The notes under the pieces are model-generated. The model was not told the DNA's origin and searched no databases. It saw nothing but the letters and a program-made list of their open reading frames with translations. A stretch of 64,000 bases of DNA from Pedobacter cryoconitis (GTDB lineage Bacteria; Bacteroidota; Bacteroidia; Sphingobacteriales; Sphingobacteriaceae), in contig NZ_CP014504.1 of assembly GCF_001590605.1 (NCBI RefSeq), positions 2,728,001-2,792,000 of the forward strand. The letters are read 5' to 3'. This document shows, piece by piece, positions 28,057 through 36,165 of the stretch (position 1 is the stretch's first letter; each line of letters begins with the position of its first letter). A program made the position numbers and the translations under genes.

Positions 28057-28884
28057 ATGCATTCATCAAATAACAAAATCAGCATACTAGGCTGTGGTTG
28101 GTATGGACTCGGACTTGCCAAAGAATTAATAAAAAACGGCTATATCGTAAAAGGTTCAACCACTACCCCTGATAAATTAGCAGGTTTACAACAAACTGGA
28201 ATCCTACCTTATCTTATAAATTTCACGGAAGAGGAAAATAGGGTTGATCGTGATTTTTTTGATTGTGATTTACTCATCATCAGTATTCCTCCAAAGAGAA
28301 ATACAGCAGAACAACATACCTTTTTATCAAAGATTCAGAAAATATCAAAAGCCGCAGAGAAAGGCTGTATTAAGAATGTTATTTTTATCAGTGCAACCTC
28401 AGTATATGGGGATTATAACCAGGAAGTTAATGAACAAACTATTCCAAATCCTGAAACAGAATCCGGCAAAGCCATTTTAGCTGCCGAACAAACTTTAACA
28501 GCTAATCCTAATTTCATAACTACCATACTCAGATTTGGCGGGTTGATAGGCCCAGGCAGAGATCCAGGAAGATTCTTTGCTGGCAAATCAGCTATACCGA
28601 ATGGAAACGCTCCTGTGAATCTGATTCATTTATCAGATTGTATTGGTATAACATTAAGCATTATAGAAAAACAAGCTTTTGGTTACCTATTTAATGCATG
28701 TGCTGAAGATCATCCAACCCGGTCCAGATTTTACACCGCCGCAGCAGCAAATTCAGGATTAGCATTACCGCAGTTTAAGGATGAACTACTTAACTGGAAA
28801 TCGGTATATAGTATATATATAGGTGCAAAACTCAATTATGAATTTAAGGTTGGGCTAAATAGCTTTATTGGAACAAATATGTAA
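28057..28884 (+). CDS. NAD(P)-dependent epimerase/reductase, YeeZ-like extended SDR
   Basis: 275 residues. A Rossmann glycine motif, ILGCGWYGLGLA, lies at the N-terminus with a strand-helix-strand to about residue 35 (GSTTTPDKL). FISATSVYGDY supplies the Ser and Tyr region, though the usual YxxxK is not obvious: the following stretch reads ETESGKAILAAEQ. This places it among the atypical extended SDRs related to E. coli YeeZ, whose activity is unknown. It may bind NAD(P) without classic epimerase chemistry. It is apparently monocistronic, downstream of the cspA terminator. Confidence 0.8.
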   Translation: MHSSNNKISILGCGWYGLGLAKELIKNGYIVKGSTTTPDKLAGLQQTGILPYLINFTEEENRVDRDFFDCDLLIISIPPKRNTAEQHTFLSKIQKISKAAEKGCIKNVIFISATSVYGDYNQEVNEQTIPNPETESGKAILAAEQTLTANPNFITTILRFGGLIGPGRDPGRFFAGKSAIPNGNAPVNLIHLSDCIGITLSIIEKQAFGYLFNACAEDHPTRSRFYTAAAANSGLALPQFKDELLNWKSVYSIYIGAKLNYEFKVGLNSFIGTNM

Positions 28885-29118
28885 CCTGACCTACAGTTCT
28901 CTAAATCAAACAATAAGGTATAATCAATGATAAAAACAAAAGACTCATTAAAAAATGAATTCCAAATCCTGCTGTTCTTTACCTTTTAAAATGATATCTT
29001 GCTGATCTTTTTATTCTTTTTAAGCTTAAAGGATCCGGGCTTTTGCAATTAAAATTGTTTATCTTCTATTATAGATGTTTTAAACAGGCCCTTAGATTGC
29101 GAAAAAATATATACAGAC

Positions 29119-30504
29119 ATGAAATTAACGATTTGGGGAGCAGCGAAACAAGTAACAGGCAGTATGCACCTGCTTCAATCACACAATTATAGTATACTCA
29201 TAGATTGCGGACTTGATTATGAAAAAGAAACTTATCAAGAAGAAAATCAGTATTTCCCCTTTGATCCGGCTTCGATAGATGTCGTTATTTTAACACATGC
29301 GCACATTGACCATTCTGGAAATTTACCTACACTTTTAAGAATGGGCTTTAATGGTCAAATCTTATGCACACCACCAACGGCAGATTTAACTGAACTCCTG
29401 CTAATGGATTCCGTAAATATATTTTTAAGTAAACAGAACAAGAGAGCAAGAGGCAAAAGGGTAGCATCTGGTCCTAAACCTCTTTATCTGCACAAACATG
29501 TGATGGATACTGTAGACCGTTTTGTAACGGTTGCCTTCGATAAAGAATTCACTATAAAAGAAGGGATTACCCTTCGCTTTATTCCTGTAGGCCACTTGTT
29601 AGGTGCAGCAGCTGTTGTACTAAATATTTTGGAAGACGGGCAGGAAAAAAGAATTGCGTTTACCGGAGATATTGGCCGTAAAAACTATCCCGTATTAGTA
29701 GACCCGCAACCCATTCCGGAAGTTGACTATTTAGTATCTGAATCCACTTATGGTGGCAGGCTACATAGTAAAGACACTACAATCGAACAGAAACTGGTCG
29801 AAACAATCAATGAAACTTGTGTTAAATTTCCTGGACGTTTAATTATCCCGGCTTTTAGTATAGGCAGAACACAGGCACTGGTTTATTCACTCAATAAAAT
29901 ATTCAGTGAAGGCTTACTTCCACCTGTAAAAATATTTGTAGATAGCCCGCTGGCTGGTTTTGCGACAGATGTTTACCGCAAACACCATCATTTACTCAAT
30001 GAAGAATCACAGGACTTTTATAAACGTAAAGGCGATGAGTTTGAATTCGAAGAACTTTCTTATGTACAAGATAAGAGAGAGAGTATTTCAATCTCTAATT
30101 ACCACGAGCCCTGCATAATCATATCTTCGGCAGGAATGCTGGAAGGCGGGAGGATTCAGGATCATTTGTACCATAATATTCAAAATTACTATTGTACTAT
30201 TTTGTTCATCGGCTATTGTGCTAAAGGAACTTTAGGAAACAGACTCTTAAGGGGCGACCCTATTGTCCGCTTACGTCACCGTGATTTAATGGTTTTTGCT
30301 ACAATCAAACAAACAGACTTACTGAGCGGACATGGTGATCATGACGATTTGTTAAACACAGTGAAACAGCAAAGTCCCGAAAAACTCAAAAAAGTATTCC
30401 TTGTTCATGGTGAAAATAAAAGTCTGGACAGCCTTGCTGCTGCAATAGCCGACGCTGGATACACTGTAGCTATACCAGAAAAAGGTGAAGTATTTGAGCT
30501 ATAA
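29119..30504 (+). CDS. Metallo-beta-lactamase / beta-CASP ribonuclease-like protein
   Basis: 461 residues. The MBL core has the zinc motif HAHIDHSGNLP near residue 57, a second His in PVGHLLGAA, Asp in FTGDIGRK, and the C-terminal His in SGHGDHDD. The beta-CASP insertion is seen with FVDSPLAGFATDVY, and ISSAGMLEGGRIQDHL marks the RNA-specificity (RMMBL) region, with LVHGE near the end. All metal ligands appear present. It is the bacterial CPSF-like branch (as in Thermus TTHA0252) rather than RNase J. It should cleave RNA in the cytoplasm. It is transcribed alone; a 234-base upstream gap holds no identified signal. Confidence 0.9.
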   Translation: MKLTIWGAAKQVTGSMHLLQSHNYSILIDCGLDYEKETYQEENQYFPFDPASIDVVILTHAHIDHSGNLPTLLRMGFNGQILCTPPTADLTELLLMDSVNIFLSKQNKRARGKRVASGPKPLYLHKHVMDTVDRFVTVAFDKEFTIKEGITLRFIPVGHLLGAAAVVLNILEDGQEKRIAFTGDIGRKNYPVLVDPQPIPEVDYLVSESTYGGRLHSKDTTIEQKLVETINETCVKFPGRLIIPAFSIGRTQALVYSLNKIFSEGLLPPVKIFVDSPLAGFATDVYRKHHHLLNEESQDFYKRKGDEFEFEELSYVQDKRESISISNYHEPCIIISSAGMLEGGRIQDHLYHNIQNYYCTILFIGYCAKGTLGNRLLRGDPIVRLRHRDLMVFATIKQTDLLSGHGDHDDLLNTVKQQSPEKLKKVFLVHGENKSLDSLAAAIADAGYTVAIPEKGEVFEL

Positions 30505-30725
30505 TTTATCTAAAAGAATCTTTCTGTAGCAAATACTATACAGTTTATTGAACTTCAACAAAGAATAGTCAGTATTAACTTAGAAAACAAATTCCCGCAT
30601 AATTTACTCATTATCAGTTTATTCTATATTTCTAATCTCAATTAAATCTCAATTGGCAGGATTATTACGCGTTGGCTAATTATTCAGTAGAGTACTGATG
30701 ATTTAATATCTAACTATAAATAAAG

Positions 30726-32060
30726 ATGAACTCAAGAATTACAAAATCAGCGTTGATACTATCCTTAGTAGGACTATCAACCTCGTTGTTCGCACAGGAT
30801 GTAAATTCTGATACAACAAAACGCTTCGACAAAAAAGACTTCCGTACCTGGTCAATCGGGTTAAACGGTGGTATGTTAACGCATTACACTCCTTTCAATA
30901 ATAGAGCTAATGGCGACTTTAGTACTCCACAAGAAAGCTGGGGTTACGGAGGTTACATTAAGAAACAAATTCTTCCAGGATTTGGTATTCAGGCTGACTT
31001 CCTTGCTGGTAAAGTAAAAGGTCTGAGAGCTAATAACCCAGACGGTACTACTCAAGCAGGTACTAGTTTTGAAACCCGTATTGACTGGTCTGCAGCTGTT
31101 AGTGGTAACTTTACTATTGCTAACATGAGCTTAAACCACAAACGTACTGTACTTTCACCTTACTTAACAGCTGGTGCTGGTTATATGTCTTCAAGTGCGA
31201 ATACAAATGCAATTGGAACAGCTGCTGTACCTGCAGGAAACACAGGTTACGGTGAGCACTGGTTTATTCCAGTTGGAGCAGGTTTTAAAGTTGGATTATC
31301 AAAAGGTGTTAACCTTGATTTAGGTTACACAGTTAACTTCATGAAAACTAACAACTTTGACGGTGTACAAAGTGCAGCTAACGACAAATTCACTTATGCA
31401 CACGCTGGTGTTGAGATCGCTCTTGGTAAAAGAGGAACTTCTCAATTACAAAACTTCAGTGCAGTTGCAGCAGTTCGTGAAGAAAGTGCAGCAGAAAGTG
31501 CTGAGTTAAGAAGAGCATTATCTACATCTGAGCAAAACAGACTGAGAGATCAGGAACAATATGCTAAAGATATGGGTGATGAAGATGGAGACGGTGTAGC
31601 TAACAAATTTGACAAGTGTCCTGGAACTCCAGCAAATACTACTGTTGATGGTGCTGGTTGTCCTTTAAAAACACCAAAACAAATTATTAAAGAAAAAGTA
31701 ATCGTTACTGCTGAAGACCGTAGAGTTGTTGATGAAGCTATCAGAAACTTAGAGTTTGATTTAAGCAAAGCGACTATCCGTCCTACTTCTTACAACACTT
31801 TAAACAGAGTTGCAGCTTTATTAGTAGAGAAAAACTTTAGCTTGAAATTAGCTGGTCACACTGATAACACAGGTTCAATGGCTTTAAACTTACGTCTATC
31901 TAAAGACAGAGCTGAAGCGATCAAAACTTACTTAGTTTCACAAGGTGCTAATGCATCTCGTATTGAAGCAACAGGTTACGGTCCAAACCAACCAATTGCA
32001 TCTAATAAAACTGCTGCTGGTCGTCAGAAAAACAGAAGAGTTGAATTCTCTTTATTTTAA
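30726..32060 (+). CDS. ompA: OmpA-family outer-membrane porin with TSP type 3 repeat
   Basis: 444 residues. A signal peptide ends at LFAQD. Residues ~35-235 form an eight-strand-type OmpA beta-barrel. A linker with a helical section (EESAAESAELRRALSTSEQ) leads to a calcium-binding thrombospondin type 3 motif (DEDGDGVANKFDKCPGTP). The C-terminal ~120 residues are the OmpA/MotB peptidoglycan-binding domain (FDLSKATIRP, GHTDNTGSM, LSKDRAEAIKTYLV, GRQKNRRVE). Repeated use of a few preferred codons suggests high expression. It is a major structural protein tying the outer membrane to the wall. A strong terminator follows. Confidence 0.95.
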   Translation: MNSRITKSALILSLVGLSTSLFAQDVNSDTTKRFDKKDFRTWSIGLNGGMLTHYTPFNNRANGDFSTPQESWGYGGYIKKQILPGFGIQADFLAGKVKGLRANNPDGTTQAGTSFETRIDWSAAVSGNFTIANMSLNHKRTVLSPYLTAGAGYMSSSANTNAIGTAAVPAGNTGYGEHWFIPVGAGFKVGLSKGVNLDLGYTVNFMKTNNFDGVQSAANDKFTYAHAGVEIALGKRGTSQLQNFSAVAAVREESAAESAELRRALSTSEQNRLRDQEQYAKDMGDEDGDGVANKFDKCPGTPANTTVDGAGCPLKTPKQIIKEKVIVTAEDRRVVDEAIRNLEFDLSKATIRPTSYNTLNRVAALLVEKNFSLKLAGHTDNTGSMALNLRLSKDRAEAIKTYLVSQGANASRIEATGYGPNQPIASNKTAAGRQKNRRVEFSLF

Positions 32061-32080
32061 TCAGAACAGTTTAAATAAAT

Positions 32081-32119
32081 AAAAAAAGCAGGTGTCTCCA
32101 ATGGACACCTGCTTTTTTT
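32081..32119 (+). terminator. Terminator between convergent ompA and OYE operon
   Basis: GCAGGTGTC (32088-32096) pairs with GACACCTGC (32104-32112) around a 7-base loop. A7 lies before and T7 after, so it can stop transcription from both sides. Confidence 0.93.
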
Positions 32120-32140
32120 CATACAGTAATTCTATAAATG

Positions 32141-32491
32141 TTAATCCGGATCGCGTTCCGGCCAATACTCCCCGGTTAATTCCAATTCTCCTGCCTTTTC
32201 ATCCAGATGAATAGTTACAGTCATCTTTTCTTGTTGTAAGGTATCAATTGCACTACACGCACTAAACTCTTCTAATACATACCGAAGCTTTAATGTGGTA
32301 ACCTCTGCATTATTAGAAATACTATCCGGAACAACTGTTATCCTGCTTACCTTTTCACGTGCATGATAAGCTTGAATCATATAAGCAACCTGATCTGCAT
32401 GTGCTTGAATAGTTTGAAGGATCAAGGCAGAATCCACCTGAACCGGAACTTCCGGAACAGGTGAAATCTTTAATTTTATAGTGGATTGCAT
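32141..32491 (-). CDS. Hypothetical protein in the OYE operon
   Basis: 116 residues, soluble, no signal peptide. The predicted pattern is beta-alpha-beta-beta: a strand (STIKLKISPVPEVPV), a long helix (ALILQTIQAHADQVAYMIQAY), then strands around RITVVPDS, KLRYVLEEFSAC and MTVTIHLDE, ending in ELTGEYWPERDPD. I do not recognise a family. It starts 7 bases after the stop of the Old Yellow Enzyme gene and ends before a shared terminator, so it is the last gene of the arsR-OYE operon and may serve the same electrophile or redox response. Confidence 0.65.
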   Translation of the reverse strand: MQSTIKLKISPVPEVPVQVDSALILQTIQAHADQVAYMIQAYHAREKVSRITVVPDSISNNAEVTTLKLRYVLEEFSACSAIDTLQQEKMTVTIHLDEKAGELELTGEYWPERDPD

Positions 32492-32498
32492 AGCTTAT

Positions 32499-33599
32499 TT
32501 AAACCAGTTCAGCAAGCGCTGCAGCAGTAAACCCTTTTAACTCATCTTCCCGATGATCACGAATTTTTTGCACCCAGTTTGGATCAGCTAAAAGCGGTCT
32601 TCCAACAGCAACCAGGTCAAAATCACCTCTATCCAATCTTCTAACCAACTCTTCCAGAGAACTAGGTTGTGAAGACTCACCAGCAAAAGCATCAGTAAAA
32701 ACGCCATTCAAACCTACCGACCCTACAGTAATTGTAGCAGCACCTGTAATTTTTTTAGCCCATCCTGCAAAGTTTAAGTCTGAACCTTCAAACTCAGGTT
32801 CCCAGAAACGACGTTGTGAGCAATGTAAAATATCAACACCAGCATCCACGATAGGATTTAACCAGCTATCCATTTCTGTCGGGTTAGTTGCAAGTTTGTA
32901 ATTATAATCTTGTGGCTTCCATTGTGATAAACGAAGGATGACAGCGAAATCATTACCAACTTGTCTGCGTACTTCTTTAACTACTTCTACCGCAAAACGG
33001 CTTCTCTCAGCAATTGTTTTACCGCCATAATTATCGGTACGGTGGTTCAGCTGATCCCAGAAAAACTGGTCAATTAAATAACCATGTGCACCGTGTATTT
33101 CTACAGTATCGTAACCTAGTCTTTTAGCGTCAGCTGCCGCACGTCCGTAAGATAAAATCGCATCAGCAATATCACTTTCAGTCATTGCTTTACCTTTTTG
33201 CTGTCCAGGATTTACAAATCCTGATGGTCCTTCAAATTCTACCGAAGGCACCCAGCCAGATTTATGGTCAGCTTGTATACCCATATGCCAGATCTGAGGC
33301 CCCATATGACCACCTGCTGTATGCACATCTTTAATTACTTTGTCCCATCCTGCCAATGCTTTTTCTCCGTAAAAATGAGGGATGCTTGGATCGTTTGCCG
33401 AAGAAAGACGGTCAATCACCGTACCTTCAGACAAAATCAGTCCAACATCACCGGCTGCTCTTTTACGATAATAATCAGCTACATCTGCTGTTGGTATACC
33501 ATTTGGTGAGAATGCCCGTGTCATTGGTGCCATCACCAATCTATTTTTCATATTTAATGTTTTCAGCTTAAAGGGCTGGAACAAACTTTCTGTATTCAT
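32499..33599 (-). CDS. NADH:flavin oxidoreductase, Old Yellow Enzyme family
   Basis: 366 residues, a full-length FMN-binding TIM barrel. Markers are LVMAPMTRAF near residue 23, GPQIWHMGIQ near 100, the substrate-binding HGAHGYLIDQFFWDQLNHRT (His-x-x-His pair), and VGRPLLADPNWVQKI for phosphate binding near the end. Such enzymes reduce activated C=C bonds in enones, quinones, nitroesters and maleimides using NAD(P)H. The gene lies 10 bases after an ArsR-type regulator and 7 bases before a hypothetical gene, an arrangement that recalls electrophile-responsive operons such as nemRA, though the regulator family differs. The physiological substrate is unknown. Confidence 0.92.
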   Translation of the reverse strand: MNTESLFQPFKLKTLNMKNRLVMAPMTRAFSPNGIPTADVADYYRKRAAGDVGLILSEGTVIDRLSSANDPSIPHFYGEKALAGWDKVIKDVHTAGGHMGPQIWHMGIQADHKSGWVPSVEFEGPSGFVNPGQQKGKAMTESDIADAILSYGRAAADAKRLGYDTVEIHGAHGYLIDQFFWDQLNHRTDNYGGKTIAERSRFAVEVVKEVRRQVGNDFAVILRLSQWKPQDYNYKLATNPTEMDSWLNPIVDAGVDILHCSQRRFWEPEFEGSDLNFAGWAKKITGAATITVGSVGLNGVFTDAFAGESSQPSSLEELVRRLDRGDFDLVAVGRPLLADPNWVQKIRDHREDELKGFTAAALAELV

Positions 33600-33609
33600 A
33601 GCTATTTAA

Positions 33610-33909
33610 TTATATTGAAGTTTCTATTAACTGTTTAAATTCAAGGCAAGCAGCCTCATTTCTTTTATAATAAGTCCATTGGCCTATCCGGGTCGATTCT
33701 ATCAATCCACTTCTTTGCAGAATAGATAAATATTCTGAAATTGTAGATTGCGTCAGCTGCGCTTTACAATGTATCTGACCGACGCAAACACCAACCTCCT
33801 TCATATCCCGGTCTTGTGGTGGAAAATGTAATTCAGGCTCTTTCAGCCATTGCAAAATCATTAATCTTGTTTTGTTCGACAACGCTTTAAATACCTCTAC
33901 CTGATCCAT
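33610..33909 (-). CDS. ArsR-family winged-helix regulator, probable thiol/electrophile sensor
   Basis: 99 residues. The winged helix-turn-helix is clear: FKALSNKTRLMILQWL at the start, then QLTQSTISEYLSILQRSGLI as recognition region and TRIGQWTYYKRN as wing. The classical metal motif ELCVCDL is absent; instead Cys42 and Cys48 lie just before the recognition helix (VGVCVGQIHCKA), with Cys88 near the C-terminus. This suggests sensing by thiol modification. It is the first gene of a three-gene operon with an Old Yellow Enzyme, and a palindromic operator overlaps its promoter, so it probably represses itself and the enzyme. Confidence 0.85.
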   Translation of the reverse strand: MDQVEVFKALSNKTRLMILQWLKEPELHFPPQDRDMKEVGVCVGQIHCKAQLTQSTISEYLSILQRSGLIESTRIGQWTYYKRNEAACLEFKQLIETSI

Positions 33910-33913
33910 GCAA

Positions 33914-33940
33914 CAAATGTATATCGGAAATTCCCGATAT
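33914..33940 (-). promoter_or_regulatory. Operator palindrome overlapping the arsR-OYE promoter
   Basis: An inverted repeat with perfect 7-bp arms lies at 33921-33940 (ATATCGG, 6-base centre, CCGATAT). On the minus strand the -7 box TACATTTG (33921 to 33914) touches its edge. A bound ArsR dimer would block RNA polymerase. Because the -7 box ends only 4 bases before the ATG, the transcript may begin at or very near the start codon. Confidence 0.65.
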
Positions 33941-33996
33941 CCCTGTTAAATAATACAAAGTGACATAAGCCTGATTCTCAGACAAAAAATTGACAA

Positions 33997-34038
33997 TAAA
34001 AAAGGCTTAACTACGCTATCATGAGTAATTAAGCCTTT
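33997..34038 (-). terminator. Terminator of the ergothioneine operon
   Basis: On the minus strand AAAGGCTTAA pairs with TTAAGCCTTT around an 18-base loop and is followed by a T-rich tail (TTTTTTATTG when counted with the stem end). It lies about 35 bases after the egtD stop. Confidence 0.85.
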
Positions 34039-34072
34039 GTAGCCTATTTGGAAAACTGATTTTATAACTAAA

Positions 34073-35011
34073 TTATACGCACTGCCAAACAGTATCCACA
34101 AACCATTTTTTATGGTCAAAGAAATGTGTTACGGTTTTAAACCCTGATACTTTTGCGATGTTCTCAGTCTCCTGAACAGAATATTTTTGAGAAATCTCCA
34201 TATAAATAACTTCATTTTCATGAAATTGAAAAGTTTGATCAGCAATATTCACTTTCTGGTTTTTCTTACTAACCAGATAACTTTTACAAGCACCAGTTAT
34301 CGGATCATAGTTCGGATAATGTTGAAATTGAGACACCTTAAAATCACCTCCCAATTCATCATTTATGCGATGCAGCAGATTTAGGTTAAAATCACGCGTA
34401 AAACCTGCAGCATCATTATATGCTGCAAGAATAGTATGCGGATTCTTTTTCAGATCAAAACCGATTAATACCAAATCCCCTTCTTGCAGTGCAGCACGGA
34501 TTTTACGACAAAACTCAATACCATTCTCTGGCGTTTCATTCCCAATATTTCCACCCAGCAGCATCACGACCTTCTTTCTGGAAGAGACACGATTCGCTTT
34601 TTCCAGCATATCGAAATATTCTCCATTTAAGCCCTGCACCTTAAGACCCTTGATTTTCTCTGGTAATGTCTGCTCTAAATGCGCAACCATTGTAGAAGAA
34701 ATATCAATCGGCATATAAGTAAAGTCTACTTGTGTATCTACCAGCTCTTTGAGCAGATAACTCGACTTAGTGGCATCTCCTGCTCCCATTTCAACCAGAT
34801 CGAAGGTGTTAAACCCATTTTTCAAAGTGATTGCCAAGTCTTTAAACCGCTCTCTGAAGATCTCCTTTTCACAGTTGGTGGGATAATATTCAGGACAATT
34901 CATAATCTCCTGAAAAAGTTTATCTCCTTTTCCGTCGTAAAAATACTTCGAATTTAAAGTTTTCTGTGGTTGACTAAGGTCATGTAGAACCTCTTTTAAA
35001 AATTGATTCAT
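34073..35011 (-). CDS. egtD: L-histidine N-alpha-methyltransferase EgtD
   Basis: 313 residues from the ATG at 35011 (MNQFLKEVLHDLSQ). A longer frame opens upstream but overlaps egtB and lacks family similarity; the chosen start leaves 4 bases after egtB. The EgtD signature is clear: KYFYDGKGDKLFQEIMNCPE and YYPTNCEKEIF at the N-terminus, the SAM-binding LVEMGAGDATKSSYLL, MPIDIS, and LGGNIGNETPE, then DLKKNPHTILAAYND. EgtD trimethylates histidine to hercynine using three SAM, the first step of ergothioneine synthesis. It is the last gene of the six-gene operon, followed by a terminator. Confidence 0.93.
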   Translation of the reverse strand: MNQFLKEVLHDLSQPQKTLNSKYFYDGKGDKLFQEIMNCPEYYPTNCEKEIFRERFKDLAITLKNGFNTFDLVEMGAGDATKSSYLLKELVDTQVDFTYMPIDISSTMVAHLEQTLPEKIKGLKVQGLNGEYFDMLEKANRVSSRKKVVMLLGGNIGNETPENGIEFCRKIRAALQEGDLVLIGFDLKKNPHTILAAYNDAAGFTRDFNLNLLHRINDELGGDFKVSQFQHYPNYDPITGACKSYLVSKKNQKVNIADQTFQFHENEVIYMEISQKYSVQETENIAKVSGFKTVTHFFDHKKWFVDTVWQCV

Positions 35012-35015
35012 AGCA

Positions 35016-36164
35016 TTATTTTGAAAGCCTGATACCACTGAACATCCAGCGCATATCAGGGTGAAAGAAGTTTCTATAGGTATTTCTGCTGTGATTTGCA
35101 GGGGTAGCAATTGATGCCCCACGCAATACTTTCTGATTCACCATAAATTTACCGTTGTATTCGCCCAATGCTCCGGCAGCTTTGGAGAAGCCAGGATATG
35201 GCAGGTAGGCACTCTCAGTCCATTCCCATAATTTACCCCATTCAAATAAAGAAGAAGCTACTTCCCATTCAAATTCTGTTGGCAAACGCATACCTTTCCA
35301 TTGTGCATAAGCCGAGGCCTCATAGTAACTGATATTGGAAACAGGCGCGTCCATTTTTAAACTTTCCAGCCCGGATAAACTATAGCGGTGCCATTGTCCA
35401 TCTATCTCATACCAATATAAGGGCGCATTGATTTGTTTTTCCTTTACCCAATCCCAGCCTTGCGCATGCCACAAACTAAAATCATGGTAGCCACCAGCTT
35501 TTATAAATTCCAGGTATTCTGCATTACTGACCAGACGCGTTGAAATGCTGAAGTTTTGAATATAAACTTTATGCCTGCCCTGCTCATTGTCAAAATGAAA
35601 AGCATCTCCCTGGTGTCCAACTTCATGAACACCTTCTTTGAAATCTACCCAGCCTTCTTTAGCAAGCGTTAACCCCTTTTCTATATTATCGGCAGCATAA
35701 GCCGGAAACAATGGATTATGTCCCAATATGTATTTAATATCATACCACAACAATTCCTGATGCTGCTGTTCATGATTCAGCCCCAATATCAGAAGTTCTT
35801 CTATCTCCTGATTGACTCCACATAAAAGGAATTTCTCCATGGCCTCATCTACATAAGCGCGGTAATGGAAAATTTCATCTACCGTTGGACGGCTCAGGTT
35901 ACCTCTGTCTGTACGAATCACCCTGGCTCCTATACTTTCATAATAACTATTGAAAACATAGTTATAATCAGGATTGAACGGTTGATAAGCAACAGCATAA
36001 GGGATCAAAATAAAAGTCTCAAAAAACCAGGTGGTATGCCCAAGATGCCATTTAGGTGGACTAACTTCTTCTGCCGGCTGTACCACGTAGTCTTCTTTTT
36101 GCAGTTTATCACACACCATGACGCTATGCGACCTCACTGCGGAGTATTGCTCCAAAAGTGACAT
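35016..36164 (-). CDS. egtB: Hercynine sulfoxide synthase EgtB
   Basis: 382 residues. The N-terminal DinB-like domain has PPKWHLGHTTWFFE (His40, His43) and the iron motif HxxxHxE as LNHEQQHQE (His131, His135, Glu137). The C-terminal FGE-sulfatase-like domain shows HEVGHQGDAFHFDNE, RLPTEFEWEVA, LWEWTES and LRGASIATP, ending GIRLSK. EgtB is a non-haem iron oxygenase that joins hercynine to cysteine or gamma-glutamylcysteine and forms the sulfoxide. Adjacent Tyr74-Tyr75 (FNSYYESIG) recall a tyrosine pair described in a cysteine-using EgtB; alignment is needed. It has no fused methyltransferase, so it is not OvoA. It sits 1 base after egtU and 4 bases before egtD. Confidence 0.93.
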   Translation of the reverse strand: MSLLEQYSAVRSHSVMVCDKLQKEDYVVQPAEEVSPPKWHLGHTTWFFETFILIPYAVAYQPFNPDYNYVFNSYYESIGARVIRTDRGNLSRPTVDEIFHYRAYVDEAMEKFLLCGVNQEIEELLILGLNHEQQHQELLWYDIKYILGHNPLFPAYAADNIEKGLTLAKEGWVDFKEGVHEVGHQGDAFHFDNEQGRHKVYIQNFSISTRLVSNAEYLEFIKAGGYHDFSLWHAQGWDWVKEKQINAPLYWYEIDGQWHRYSLSGLESLKMDAPVSNISYYEASAYAQWKGMRLPTEFEWEVASSLFEWGKLWEWTESAYLPYPGFSKAAGALGEYNGKFMVNQKVLRGASIATPANHSRNTYRNFFHPDMRWMFSGIRLSK

Positions 36165-36165
36165 A

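Noticed and set aside
28141..28160. tRNA-like GGTTCAA T-loop
   Set aside because: It lies inside a coding gene and no acceptor or anticodon stem can be drawn around it.
35016..36164. OvoA (ovothiol synthase) or a formylglycine-generating enzyme
   Set aside because: No C-terminal methyltransferase as in OvoA, and the DinB-like domain with HxxxHxE argues against a pure sulfatase-modifying factor; egtD is adjacent.
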